A stretch of DNA of 6,612 nt from Flavobacteriales bacterium UBA5869 (GTDB taxonomy: Bacteria > Bacteroidota > Bacteroidia > Flavobacteriales_D > Crocinitomicaceae), in assembly GCA_002432565.1 (NCBI GenBank), contig DJFP01000061.1:2764-9375 (forward strand), given 5' to 3'. The notes under the pieces are model-generated. The model was not told the origin of the DNA, ran no database searches, and saw only the letters and a list, made by a program, of their open reading frames with translations. This document shows, one piece after another, positions 6,223 to 6,612 of this stretch. Both the position numbers and the translations under genes were made by a program. The first letter of the stretch is position 1, and each line of letters begins with the position of its first letter.

Positions 6223-6612
6223 GTGAAAACGAAACGAAGTATCCTACGACAGCTGCTGGTGAACATTCTGGTTCCCGTATTGCTTATTTTTTCCATTGTT
6301 TTCTACCTCACCTATCAATACAACCTCGATAAGGTTGAAAGCGATATTCAGCAGCAAAAGAAGAATATTGTAGAAGAAACGCGGAATTTGATCGAATACT
6401 ACGATTTTTCCATGCGCACGCACGAACAGTCATTGATTGAACGTATGGAACACATTTCCACCGAAATTCAACTCGTCCTGGCAAAACAAAACGCCCGGTC
6501 AGTTGATCTGAATGCTTTACGGTCTTCTCTTGAAATGGATTCCAAGCGGGAAGACATTTACCTGATCAACCGGGAACTGAAGATTGTTAATACGACTTTC
6601 GCACCGGATTTG
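6223..6612 (+). CDS. membrane-anchored sensor-type signalling protein, N-terminal part (3' end outside window)
   Basis: There are 130 codons, open to the window end. GTG 6223 is the best start: the frame has an upstream stop at 6187-6189, no ATG or other GTG/TTG start lies between, and the protein then begins with the basic segment MKTKRSILRQLL. A single transmembrane helix follows (about residues 11-31, LLVNILVPVLLIFSIVFYLTY). A long charged helical stretch (about 35-90), likely coiled-coil, comes next. The visible end reads EDIYLINRELKIVNTTFAPDL, which resembles the DIYIID-x-G-x-V-x-NTT core of periplasmic Cache/PAS-like sensor domains. In Bacteroidota this layout is typical of histidine kinases and of SpoIIE/PP2C-type phosphatases; the output domain lies beyond the window, so the class cannot be decided. 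It is divergent from the beta-barrel gene across a 157-bp spacer. The signal it senses is unknown. Confidence 0.7.
   Translation, partial: MKTKRSILRQLLVNILVPVLLIFSIVFYLTYQYNLDKVESDIQQQKKNIVEETRNLIEYYDFSMRTHEQSLIERMEHISTEIQLVLAKQNARSVDLNALRSSLEMDSKREDIYLINRELKIVNTTFAPDL

Noticed and set aside
6090..6332. Plus-strand 80-codon open frame across the divergent spacer
   Set aside because: It overlaps the start of the sensor gene in another frame, has no signal or family resemblance, and the sensor frame has a clear basic-plus-transmembrane N-terminus.
1..6612. Mobile elements, CRISPR arrays, defence or biosynthetic systems
   Set aside because: No transposase, integrase, direct-repeat array, tRNA or toxin-like gene is visible; the main cluster is ordinary housekeeping and base composition looks even apart from the low-complexity tracts noted.

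Overview
The window is most likely chromosomal DNA of a Bacteroidota bacterium, probably of the flavobacterial/Crocinitomicaceae type. The evidence is a TAnnTTTG-type promoter element, AT-rich leaders without Shine-Dalgarno sequences, the flavobacterial form of ribosomal protein L32 without zinc-ribbon cysteines, a secreted beta-barrel protein ending in an aromatic-rich strand, and the gene order pdxA / DUF177 / rpmF / plsX / fabH / accB / accC. The lineage is inferred from recall; no search was run.

Layout. Positions 1-294 hold the 3' end of pdxA (vitamin B6 synthesis). An AT-rich gap follows (295-481) and carries a good promoter -7 element at 456-463. From 482 to 5183 there is a compact plus-strand cluster: DUF177/YceD (GTG start at 482, unusually acidic tail), rpmF (L32), plsX, fabH, accB and accC. 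A perfect 12-bp stem-loop at 5206-5233 closes the cluster. It is shared with a convergent minus-strand gene (5238-6065) for a secreted, probably outer-membrane beta-barrel protein. After a 157-bp divergent spacer, a plus-strand gene starts at GTG 6223 and runs off the window. It encodes a membrane-anchored protein with a coiled-coil and a probable Cache-like extracytoplasmic sensor region.

How the genes work together. The cluster links ribosome supply (L32 and its DUF177 partner) to the start of lipid synthesis. AccB and AccC carry and carboxylate biotin for acetyl-CoA carboxylase, FabH makes the first acyl-ACP condensation product, and PlsX converts acyl-ACP to acyl-phosphate for phospholipid synthesis. 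The carboxyltransferase genes accA and accD are not in the window. The last two genes appear to be unrelated envelope and signalling genes.

I found no mobile element, CRISPR array, tRNA or rRNA gene, and no convincing new multi-gene system. The points most worth a second look are the DUF177 acidic tail, the promoter/start-codon trap at 456-482, the convergent hairpin, a Pro-to-Thr change in an otherwise well-conserved AccC motif, and a short ORF overlapping the pdxA end.
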